Shown here: positions 1-5,537 of the stretch, piece by piece
Numbering within the stretch: position 1 is the first letter of the stretch
Layout of the letters: the number at the start of each line of letters is the position of its first letter
NCBI GenBank assembly: GCA_003486795.1
Contig: DNFX01000189.1
Coordinates: forward strand, 1 to 8,972
Length of the DNA stretch: 8,972 nucleotides
Direction of reading: 5' to 3'
Source of the DNA: Actinomycetota bacterium
GTDB taxonomy: Bacteria; Actinomycetota; Humimicrobiia; Humimicrobiales; Humimicrobiaceae
Translations under genes and position numbers: made by a program
The notes under the pieces: model-generated
What the model was told of the DNA's origin: nothing
What the model saw: the letters and a program-made list of their open reading frames with translations, nothing else
Databases searched by the model: none

Positions 1-1
1 T

Positions 2-70
2 AAAATAATGGATTTTTACAAATCAGTGCTTACCGGATGGGAAAAGCATGTTACAAAGAAGTCTTCCTGA
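2..70 (+). CDS. C-terminal tail of an unidentified upstream gene (partial)
   Basis: An open frame enters from the left edge and stops at the TGA at 68-70; 22 codons are visible, ending ...GWEKHVTKKSS. The stop directly abuts the ATG of the hydrogenase maturation protease (TGA-ATG), which argues that this is the preceding gene of the same operon. By context it could be a hydrogenase subunit, since such proteases usually follow the large subunit or another hydrogenase gene. The visible residues lack the DPCxxC motif expected near the end of a [NiFe] large subunit, although a long cleavable extension after that motif would look like this. No family can be assigned from so little sequence. Confidence 0.5.
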   Translation, partial: KIMDFYKSVLTGWEKHVTKKSS

Positions 71-541
71 ATGAATATTATTATAGGTCTGGGCAATATA
101 CTGTTTTCTGATGAGGGTATAGGTATACATATAATCGGAGAGCTTCAAAAAAGAAACATGATAAAAAATACGATTTATGCGGATCTCGGGAGTTCTTCAA
201 TGGAAATTGATTACTACCTTACTCCGGAATTAAATAAGATGGTAATAATAGATTGCATGATAGCAAAGGATGCTGAACCAGGCTGTTTGTATTATCTCAG
301 GCTGGATGACCTTCAAAAAAATATTAATAATAATAATTATTCTCTTCACCAGCTAAAATTCATAGATGCCGTAAAAATACTTTCAATTTTGAATGACTTG
401 CCCGAATTTATAATTATCGGCATTGCACCTTTTGATATCAAAAACCTGTCTTCTGACTTATCAGAAATGATGAAACTAAAATTTAATGATATCGTAATAA
501 AAGCTGAAGAAAAAATAATAGAATTTTTTAATGCAGGGTAA
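71..541 (+). CDS. Hydrogenase maturation endopeptidase (HycI/HybD family)
   Basis: This is a 156-residue protein of the peptidase family that removes the C-terminal extension of the [NiFe]-hydrogenase large subunit once nickel is inserted, acting in the cytoplasm. The N-terminus carries the family signature GLGNILFSDEGIG (residues 6-18). The three nickel-sensing ligands of E. coli HybD (Glu16, Asp62, His93) have clear counterparts at E15, D61 (in VIIDC) and H93. A late IIGIAPFDI segment near residue 115 fits the family's GIxP strand. The length is normal. The ATG follows the upstream stop without a gap, so translation is probably coupled; no strong Shine-Dalgarno site is visible. hypA follows after 8 bases. 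The family is secure. Which hydrogenase it processes cannot be read here, so I give no specific symbol. Confidence 0.9.
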   Translation: MNIIIGLGNILFSDEGIGIHIIGELQKRNMIKNTIYADLGSSSMEIDYYLTPELNKMVIIDCMIAKDAEPGCLYYLRLDDLQKNINNNNYSLHQLKFIDAVKILSILNDLPEFIIIGIAPFDIKNLSSDLSEMMKLKFNDIVIKAEEKIIEFFNAG

Positions 542-549
542 GCAGAATT

Positions 550-894
550 ATGCATGAATTTTCTGTTACCAGTTCAATAGTTTCAATATTAAGCAAAATA
601 GCTGTTGAAAAGAAGCTCAAAAAGATAAAAAAAGTAAACCTGTTGTTAAATCCTCTGGGAGGAGTGGAAAAGGATTCTGTACGGTTTTATTTTGAGTTTC
701 TGACAAAAGATAATCCATTATTTTCCGGTTGCAGGCTTGTTTTCAGAAAGGATGTTTTAAAAGCAGTATGCAATGATTGCGGAAATGAATTTGAAACATC
801 CCTGGGTATGCTTGAAAAATGTAAATTCTGTAATAGTTTTAATATAAAAATAATTCCGACTGATGATATAAAAATAATATCAATAAGTGTTTGA
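550..894 (+). CDS. hypA: Hydrogenase/urease nickel incorporation protein HypA
   Basis: HypA is a small nickel metallochaperone that works with the GTPase HypB to load nickel into the large subunit of [NiFe] hydrogenase before the C-terminal cleavage step. The 114-residue length is typical. The protein begins MHE, so His2, the nickel ligand, is present with the start at 550. The structural zinc site is two CxxC pairs, C74-C77 and C91-C94, spaced as in the family. An AGGG at 535-538, inside the end of the upstream gene, can serve as ribosome binding site (spacing 11). It pairs logically with the upstream maturation protease. No hypB or other hyp gene follows; the operon appears to end here, before a 317-base non-coding interval. 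Confidence 0.95.
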   Translation: MHEFSVTSSIVSILSKIAVEKKLKKIKKVNLLLNPLGGVEKDSVRFYFEFLTKDNPLFSGCRLVFRKDVLKAVCNDCGNEFETSLGMLEKCKFCNSFNIKIIPTDDIKIISISV

Positions 895-919
895 TTGTCC
901 AGTTGATTGTCTGATATTC

Positions 920-948
920 TTGACTAAATTAATACTAAAATATAAAAT
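920..948 (+). promoter_or_regulatory. Candidate sigma-70-type promoter for rny
   Basis: TTGACT (920-925) and TAAAAT (943-948) are separated by 17 bases. The -35 matches five of six consensus bases and the -10 matches TATAAT at five of six. It lies just downstream of hypA, and a transcript from here would carry a leader of about 250 bases before rny. In such A+T-rich DNA, chance -10-like matches are common, so the TTGAC -35 is the stronger part of the evidence. Confidence 0.35.
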
Positions 949-1000
949 ATTTTTAAATTTATTATAATTATATTTGCTTGATTTTTTATTTTGCACTTAG

Positions 1001-1043
1001 CAGCTTTTTCTAAATGAAGCTTTTTACTTTTTTAGAGAAGCTG
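1001..1043 (+). repeat. Imperfect long inverted repeat (hairpin)
   Basis: The arm 1001-1014 (CAGCTTTTTCTAAA) pairs with 1031-1043 (TTTAGAGAAGCTG) over about 13 base pairs with one bulged base and a G-U wobble, leaving a 16-base loop that itself holds an AAGCTT palindrome (1017-1022). No clean T-run follows (GGTTAATTTTTAT). It could be a weak terminator for the hydrogenase operon or a structured element of the rny leader. The pairing is read directly; the role is inferred. Confidence 0.5.
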
Positions 1044-1162
1044 GGTTAATTTTTATATAAATATGATGAAGAAAAATTTAAATATTAATTTTAACTGATA
1101 AATATATAGAGAAAATATATTTAAAATTTAATATATAATTTTTAATAAGTATTGTGCAATAT

Positions 1163-1194
1163 AAAATCGGGCAAAAATATGCTCGATTTTTTTT
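1163..1194 (+). terminator. Intrinsic terminator / possible attenuator upstream of rny
   Basis: A 10-bp stem (AAAATCGGGC at 1163-1172 with GCTCGATTTT at 1181-1190, one G-U pair) closes an 8-base loop and runs into eight consecutive T residues (1187-1194), the form of a rho-independent terminator. The last T is 17 bases before the rny ATG, and the rny Shine-Dalgarno site begins 2 bases after the T-run. It may end read-through from the hydrogenase operon. If rny is transcribed from upstream of it, it would act as an attenuator. There is hardly room for a promoter between it and rny, which favours conditional read-through. Confidence 0.7.
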
Positions 1195-1196
1195 AT

Positions 1197-1203
1197 GAAA
1201 GGA
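1197..1203 (+). promoter_or_regulatory. Shine-Dalgarno site deciding the rny start
   Basis: GAAAGGA lies 8 bases before ATG 1212 and directly after the T-run of the terminator structure. It is one of the best ribosome binding sites in the window and supports the 515-residue form of RNase Y. Its closeness to the hairpin also means that folding of the leader could influence access by ribosomes. Confidence 0.75.
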
Positions 1204-1211
1204 TTGAACCG

Positions 1212-2759
1212 ATGTTGATAGAAGTACTGAAAATTGTTGGAATAGGAGCCGTTATTGTAATTGCTGGTTTTATAGGCGGATTTTATTATCGTAAAATTCT
1301 GGTTGATGCAAAGGTAGACTCCGCTGAACAAAATGCTAAAAGAATAATTGAAGATGCTCAAAAAGAAGCGCAGACATTAAAAAAGGAAGCTATAGCAGAA
1401 GGAAAAGAAGAAATCGCAAATCTTAAATTAAGATCTGATGAGGATATCAAGAGACAAAGATTTGAACTTCAGAAACTTGAAAACAGAATTTTGTCAAAGG
1501 AAGAAACTATTGAGAAGAAAGCTTCTTTCATTGAAAAAAGGGAACAGACAATAGTAAATAAAGAAAAGGAAATCGACGAAACAAAAAATTCTTTAAATGA
1601 TATATTGAAAAAAGAATTATTAAGACTTGAAGCAATAGCAGAGCTAACCCGAGAAGAAGCCAAAGCAATTCTGTTAAAGAAAATGGAAGAAGAAGCAAAA
1701 TATGAATCCGTTAAAGAGATAAAAAGAATAGAAACCCAGACAAAAGAAGAAGCAGATAAAATAGCCAAAAAAATAATTGCACAGGCAATACAAAGATGCT
1801 CGGTTGAACATGTTGCCGAAACTACCGTATCAGTTGTCAATCTTCCCAATGATGAAATGAAAGGCAGGATAATCGGAAGGGAAGGAAGGAACATAAGGGT
1901 TTTTGAAAATCTGACAGGTATAAATATAATAGTAGATGATACTCCTGAAGCAGTTATTCTTTCTTCTTTTGATCCTGTAAGAAGAGAGATCGCAAGAGTG
2001 ACCCTTGAGAATCTGATAATTGATGGAAGAATACATCCGGCCAGAATTGAAGAAATGTATGAAAAGGCAAGCAAACTTGTAAATAATGAAATAAAAGTTG
2101 AAGGTGAGCAGGCAATATTTGATACAGGAATTTCTGAAATAAATCCCGGACTTATAAAGGTACTTGGTCGTTTAAAATACAGAACCAGTTATGGCCAGAA
2201 TGTACTCATGCATTCAAAAGAAGTTGCTTTTGTTGCAGGGATTATCGCATCTGAACTGGGGACAAATGTAAAGAAAGCGAAAAGAGCGGGACTCTTACAT
2301 GATATCGGAAAAGCACTTACTCACGATATCGAGGGCTCACATGCAATAATAGGAGCAGAATTAGCGAAAAGGCTGCATGAGGATGAAGAAATTGTTCATT
2401 CAATAGAAGCTCATCATGGTGAAATAGAAACAGAAACTCTTCTTGATATAATAGTTCAGGTGGCGGATGCTATTTCCGGCGCAAGACCCGGTGCGAGAAG
2501 AGAAACGCTTGAAAGCTATATAAAAAGACTTGAAAGTCTTGAAAAAATAGCAGCAGATTTTAAAGGTATAGAAAAAGCTTATGCAATTCAGGCTGGAAGA
2601 GAAATAAGAGTAATTGTCAAACCTGAAGAGATAAATGATGATCTTTCATTAATTCTGGCAAAAGATATAGCAAGGAAAATAGAAGGTGAGATGGAATATC
2701 CTGGCCAGATAAAAGTAACAGTTATTAGAGAAAGTCGTGCTGTAGATTATGCAAAATAA
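1212..2759 (+). CDS. rny: Ribonuclease Y
   Basis: RNase Y is the membrane-anchored endoribonuclease that starts bulk mRNA decay in many bacteria lacking RNase E. With the start at ATG 1212 the protein is 515 residues, close to the roughly 520 of B. subtilis Rny. Domains in order: one N-terminal membrane helix (about residues 5-27, ending IGGFYYRK), a long charged coiled coil (about 30-190), a KH RNA-binding domain with the GxxG loop in GRIIGREGRN (218-227), and an HD hydrolase domain with the catalytic pair H363-D364 in LLHDIGK plus a downstream EAHHGE. I chose 1212 over an in-frame TTG at 1152 because GAAAGGA (1197-1203) sits 8 bases upstream, and because the longer frame would run through the terminator hairpin and place charged residues before the membrane helix. 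It overlaps the next gene by 11 bases. The identity is secure. Confidence 0.96.
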   Translation: MLIEVLKIVGIGAVIVIAGFIGGFYYRKILVDAKVDSAEQNAKRIIEDAQKEAQTLKKEAIAEGKEEIANLKLRSDEDIKRQRFELQKLENRILSKEETIEKKASFIEKREQTIVNKEKEIDETKNSLNDILKKELLRLEAIAELTREEAKAILLKKMEEEAKYESVKEIKRIETQTKEEADKIAKKIIAQAIQRCSVEHVAETTVSVVNLPNDEMKGRIIGREGRNIRVFENLTGINIIVDDTPEAVILSSFDPVRREIARVTLENLIIDGRIHPARIEEMYEKASKLVNNEIKVEGEQAIFDTGISEINPGLIKVLGRLKYRTSYGQNVLMHSKEVAFVAGIIASELGTNVKKAKRAGLLHDIGKALTHDIEGSHAIIGAELAKRLHEDEEIVHSIEAHHGEIETETLLDIIVQVADAISGARPGARRETLESYIKRLESLEKIAADFKGIEKAYAIQAGREIRVIVKPEEINDDLSLILAKDIARKIEGEMEYPGQIKVTVIRESRAVDYAK

Positions 2760-3900
2760 TTCAGATATAAAAAATTTTTTATCTGAATTAGGGCTGAAAA
2801 ATATTGAGAACATCGAACAAGATCTGGGAAGCGGTTATGTAAGGTTAAGAATATCTGAAGCTGAAAGAAGACAGGCCCTTCAGGATATAAAATGTGTTGA
2901 AGATATTATTGTTGAACTTTTAAGAAACAGCAGAGATGCAGAATCAGAAAATATTTACATAGCAACCAAAAAAGTCGCTGATTCTGAGAGAATAATTCAC
3001 TTTATCGATGACGGAAGAGGTATTCCACCGGATCTTCATAACCTGATTTTCGAAGCAAGAGTCACATCCAAACTTGAAAATGCCCACAGGGATATCTATG
3101 GTTTCCATGGAAGAGGAATGGCTTTATTTTCAATAAAGCTGAATACAGAAGAAATCATACTGACTTATTCTAATACTAACGCTGGAAGTTCATTTTTCTT
3201 AAGAGCAGATCTTGAGAAAATACCTGAGAAGAAAGACCAGTCAGTTTTTCCGGAGATTGTGGAGCTGGATGGCAATATAAGCATTATAGGCGGATTAAAC
3301 AATATCCCAAAAAATCTTGTAGAATTCAAGCTTCAGAACCAGAATATAAATCTATTTTATGGAGCTCCTTCACAGATTATACTAAGCATGAGGAATAATG
3401 CCAGAGCAGAGAATATATTTGATTATTTCCCAAAATATAATGATTTTGAGGAAGTTAAAAAATATATAAAAACAAACAAAGATCTGAAGCTGGTTTATTT
3501 TCCGTGTCTTACCAATAACTATAATGTTCTTTCCGATATATGTAGATGTTTTTTTAATATGAATATATCAGACAGAAGCATACAACGTATAATATATGAA
3601 GAATTTGAACCATTAAATCCGATTAACCTTGAACAGCTTGTTCATCTGAGTCAGAAAAAAAATAATGAGCTGACAGAGATTTGTGAAAAAGAAAAAGCAA
3701 ATAATCATTTAAAAATATATGAGGAGCAGAAATTATCATCAAGATTTGAAGAAGATGAAATAAAGTATATAATAAATATACTGATTGAAAAAATAAATAA
3801 AGAAGGCAAAAAACATCTAATAAAAGTTAAAGATAATTATATAGTTAAAAGAAATAATAATAATATTCTAATAAACATAGAACTTGAAGAAACAAATTAA
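2749..3900 (+). CDS. GHKL (Bergerat-fold) ATPase, MutL-like N-terminus, function unknown
   Basis: This 383-residue soluble protein has no recognised name. The N-terminal half (about 45-155) carries the Bergerat ATP-binding motifs: N-box with E56 and N60 in VELLRNSRDA (55-64), G1 box DDGRGIP (87-93), and G2 box GFHGRGMA (118-125). A TSKL (106-109) sits before the G2 box, as in MutL (TSK...GFRGEALASI). All the expected catalytic and Mg-binding residues are intact, so ATP binding and hydrolysis are likely. Residues 165-240 may form a transducer-like domain; 260-383 is charged, Asn/Lys/Glu-rich and unrecognised. I see no MutL endonuclease motif, no histidine-kinase phosphoacceptor and no membrane segment. 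It starts inside the end of rny (11-base overlap, no clear Shine-Dalgarno), so translation is probably coupled, and spoVS follows after 8 bases. This context suggests a role in RNA or nucleoid metabolism; that is inference. Confidence 0.85.
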   Translation: MQNNSDIKNFLSELGLKNIENIEQDLGSGYVRLRISEAERRQALQDIKCVEDIIVELLRNSRDAESENIYIATKKVADSERIIHFIDDGRGIPPDLHNLIFEARVTSKLENAHRDIYGFHGRGMALFSIKLNTEEIILTYSNTNAGSSFFLRADLEKIPEKKDQSVFPEIVELDGNISIIGGLNNIPKNLVEFKLQNQNINLFYGAPSQIILSMRNNARAENIFDYFPKYNDFEEVKKYIKTNKDLKLVYFPCLTNNYNVLSDICRCFFNMNISDRSIQRIIYEEFEPLNPINLEQLVHLSQKKNNELTEICEKEKANNHLKIYEEQKLSSRFEEDEIKYIINILIEKINKEGKKHLIKVKDNYIVKRNNNNILINIELEETN

Positions 3901-3908
3901 TTGTAAAA

Positions 3909-4178
3909 ATGAAGATACTTAAAGTTTCTGCCAATACAAAACCTAATTCAATAGCCGGAGCCATAGCTGGTATAATAAGAGAAGAGGGGAGAGTCCAGAT
4001 ACAGACTATTGGTGCTGCTGCATTGAATCAGACAATAAAAGGTATTGCAATTGCAAGAGGATACATAGCACCGACAGGCAAAGAGGTAATCTGCATTCCT
4101 TTCTTTAAAGATATAGAAGTAAACGGGGAAACAAAAACAGCTATTGTTCTGACTGTTGAAACCAAACCTATGGAATAA
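3909..4178 (+). CDS. spoVS: Stage V sporulation protein S (SpoVS), Alba-like fold
   Basis: This is an 89-residue protein with the near-invariant SpoVS sequence: KVSANTKPNSIAGAIAG at the N-terminus, then IQTIGAAALNQTIKGIAIARGYIAP, and a C-terminal strand around TAIVLTVE. SpoVS was named for a spore coat/septation phenotype in B. subtilis, but the family also occurs in non-sporulating bacteria and adopts an Alba-like fold, suggesting nucleic-acid binding. The length is standard. It starts 8 bases after the GHKL ATPase gene with only a weak ribosome binding site, consistent with co-translation in the rny operon. The rny-X-spoVS-miaB order echoes the B. subtilis neighbourhood. The family is certain; the molecular role is not established. 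Confidence 0.96.
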   Translation: MKILKVSANTKPNSIAGAIAGIIREEGRVQIQTIGAAALNQTIKGIAIARGYIAPTGKEVICIPFFKDIEVNGETKTAIVLTVETKPME

Positions 4179-4222
4179 ATCCGTATTGCCTTCATGTCAT
4201 ACATCTATTAAAATCATTTCTT

Positions 4223-5527
4223 ATGAAAAAATATATTATTGAAACATTCGGCTGCCAGATGAATGAATTTGATTCTGAGAGAATCGGATATGCTCTTGAG
4301 GAAATGGGCTTTGTTAAAGAAAATGAAATCAGCAGGGCAGATATTATAATAATCAATACATGTGCCGTCAGAGAAAAAGCAAAGAATAAATTATACGGAC
4401 ATCTTGGCAGATATAAGGAATATAAAGAGAAAAATTCTGATCTTCTTATATGTGTTGGTGGATGTAGTGCGCAGAATCTTAAAGAAAAAATACTTATTGA
4501 TTTTCCATTTGTTGATATAGTATTTGGAACGCATAATATTTCAAACCTGCCTTTAATAATTAAAAAAAAGCTGAAAGAAAACAAGAGTATCTGTGAGATA
4601 ACTGAAGAGGGATTTGATTACGATCTTAATAGATTTAAAAAAACATATAAATTTAAATCTTATATACCTGTTTCAATCGGGTGTGATAATTTTTGTTCAT
4701 ACTGCATTGTTCCTTTTGTAAGAGGCAGGGAGGTATCTATAAAACCAGAATTAATTATTAAAAGCATAGAAAACCTGGCCGGAACAGGAGTTATAGAAGT
4801 AACACTTGTAGGCCAGAATGTAAATTCTTACGGAAAGGATCTTGAAAATCCTATCATGTTCTCGGAAATTCTTGGAAAAATATCTGAAATAAAGGGAATA
4901 AAAAGAATAAGATTTATGACCAGCCATCCAAAAGATCTTTCCCGGGACCTTATCGATATAATTGCAGAAAGAGACAATATAATGCCTCACATACATTTGC
5001 CTCTTCAGTCAGGATCAGACAAAATTTTAAAACTAATGAACAGAAAATACACAAGAGACAGTTTTTTTAAACTAACAGATCAGATAAGAAGCAGGATAGA
5101 TAACTGCTCTATAACTACGGATATTATCGTAGGATTCCCAGGTGAAAAAGAAAAAGATTTTTATGATACTCTGGATATGGTTAAAAAAATCCGTTTTGAC
5201 AGAGCTTTTACATTTATTTATTCAAAAAGAGAAGGAACAAAAGCTGCTGATTTTAAAGATGATATGCCTTTGAAAGTAAAAAAAGAGTTGTTCAGAGAAC
5301 TTGTTGATGTTCAGAATAAGATTTCGTTGGAGAATAATCAGTCTAAAATCGGAAGGAAATATAAAGTTCTGGTAGAAGGTAAGGGTCCCAAAGGTAAGCT
5401 TGAAGGCAGACTTGAAGACGGGACACTTGTTAATTTTGAGCATGATGATAAAAATCTTATTGGCAAATTAATAGATGTTAAAATTTATGATGCAAAATCA
5501 TTTTACCTGAAAGGTCAAAAAATATAG
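4223..5527 (+). CDS. miaB: tRNA-2-methylthio-N6-(dimethylallyl)adenosine synthase MiaB
   Basis: MiaB is a radical-SAM methylthiotransferase that adds the 2-methylthio group to i6A37 in tRNAs reading codons that begin with U. The 434 residues contain the N-terminal UPF0004 cluster site (C11 in FGCQMN, C47 in NTCAVRE, C81 in GGCSAQ), the radical-SAM triad C154-C158-C161 (GCDNFCSYC), and VTLVGQNVNSYG (193-204), which favours MiaB over the related MtaB and RimO. LPLQSGSD (259-266) and a C-terminal TRAM RNA-binding domain (about 375-434) follow. The start must be near 4223 because C11 lies close behind it. A 44-base gap separates it from spoVS and no Shine-Dalgarno site is visible before the ATG, which is unusual for a non-overlapping gene. 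It precedes miaA, which makes its substrate. Confidence 0.96.
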   Translation: MKKYIIETFGCQMNEFDSERIGYALEEMGFVKENEISRADIIIINTCAVREKAKNKLYGHLGRYKEYKEKNSDLLICVGGCSAQNLKEKILIDFPFVDIVFGTHNISNLPLIIKKKLKENKSICEITEEGFDYDLNRFKKTYKFKSYIPVSIGCDNFCSYCIVPFVRGREVSIKPELIIKSIENLAGTGVIEVTLVGQNVNSYGKDLENPIMFSEILGKISEIKGIKRIRFMTSHPKDLSRDLIDIIAERDNIMPHIHLPLQSGSDKILKLMNRKYTRDSFFKLTDQIRSRIDNCSITTDIIVGFPGEKEKDFYDTLDMVKKIRFDRAFTFIYSKREGTKAADFKDDMPLKVKKELFRELVDVQNKISLENNQSKIGRKYKVLVEGKGPKGKLEGRLEDGTLVNFEHDDKNLIGKLIDVKIYDAKSFYLKGQKI

Positions 5528-5537
5528 CAGAAATTTA

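Larger units (their letters stand above)
895..1211 (+). other. Non-coding A+T-rich interval / rny leader
   Basis: This is the only sizeable gene-free stretch in the window and it is even richer in A+T than the genes around it. I see no credible coding frame in it. It contains, in order, a candidate sigma-70 type promoter (920-948), an imperfect long inverted repeat (1001-1043), a featureless A/T tract with a TATAAT at 1134-1139 but no good -35, a strong intrinsic-terminator structure (1163-1194), and the Shine-Dalgarno site of rny (1197-1203). It separates the hydrogenase maturation genes from the rny-hflX gene string. Confidence 0.8.

Noticed and set aside
329..342. AAT-type simple repeat in the maturation protease gene (also near 3853-3864 in the ATPase gene)
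   Set aside because: It encodes a short Asn run within an intact frame and reflects A+T bias, not a mobile or regulatory repeat.
1111..1139. Promoter with a perfect TATAAT at 1134-1139
   Set aside because: No -35-like hexamer lies 16-18 bases upstream (GAAAAT there), and TATAAT is expected by chance in this A/T tract.
1195..1218. Seven-codon frame (ATG at 1195, TGA at 1216) overlapping the rny start
   Set aside because: It could be taken for a leader peptide, but a T-run and not a ribosome binding site lies upstream, and its codons are simply the rny Shine-Dalgarno region in another frame.
1469..2074. Open frame of about 200 codons on the minus strand inside rny
   Set aside because: It lies wholly antisense to the conserved coiled coil and KH region of RNase Y, its Ser/Ile/Phe-rich content is what the complement of Glu/Lys-rich codons gives, and no family is recognisable.
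4192..4584. Minus-strand open frame overlapping the start of miaB
   Set aside because: It is antisense to the conserved cluster-binding domain of MiaB, with low-complexity Ser/Phe/Ile content and no ribosome binding site.
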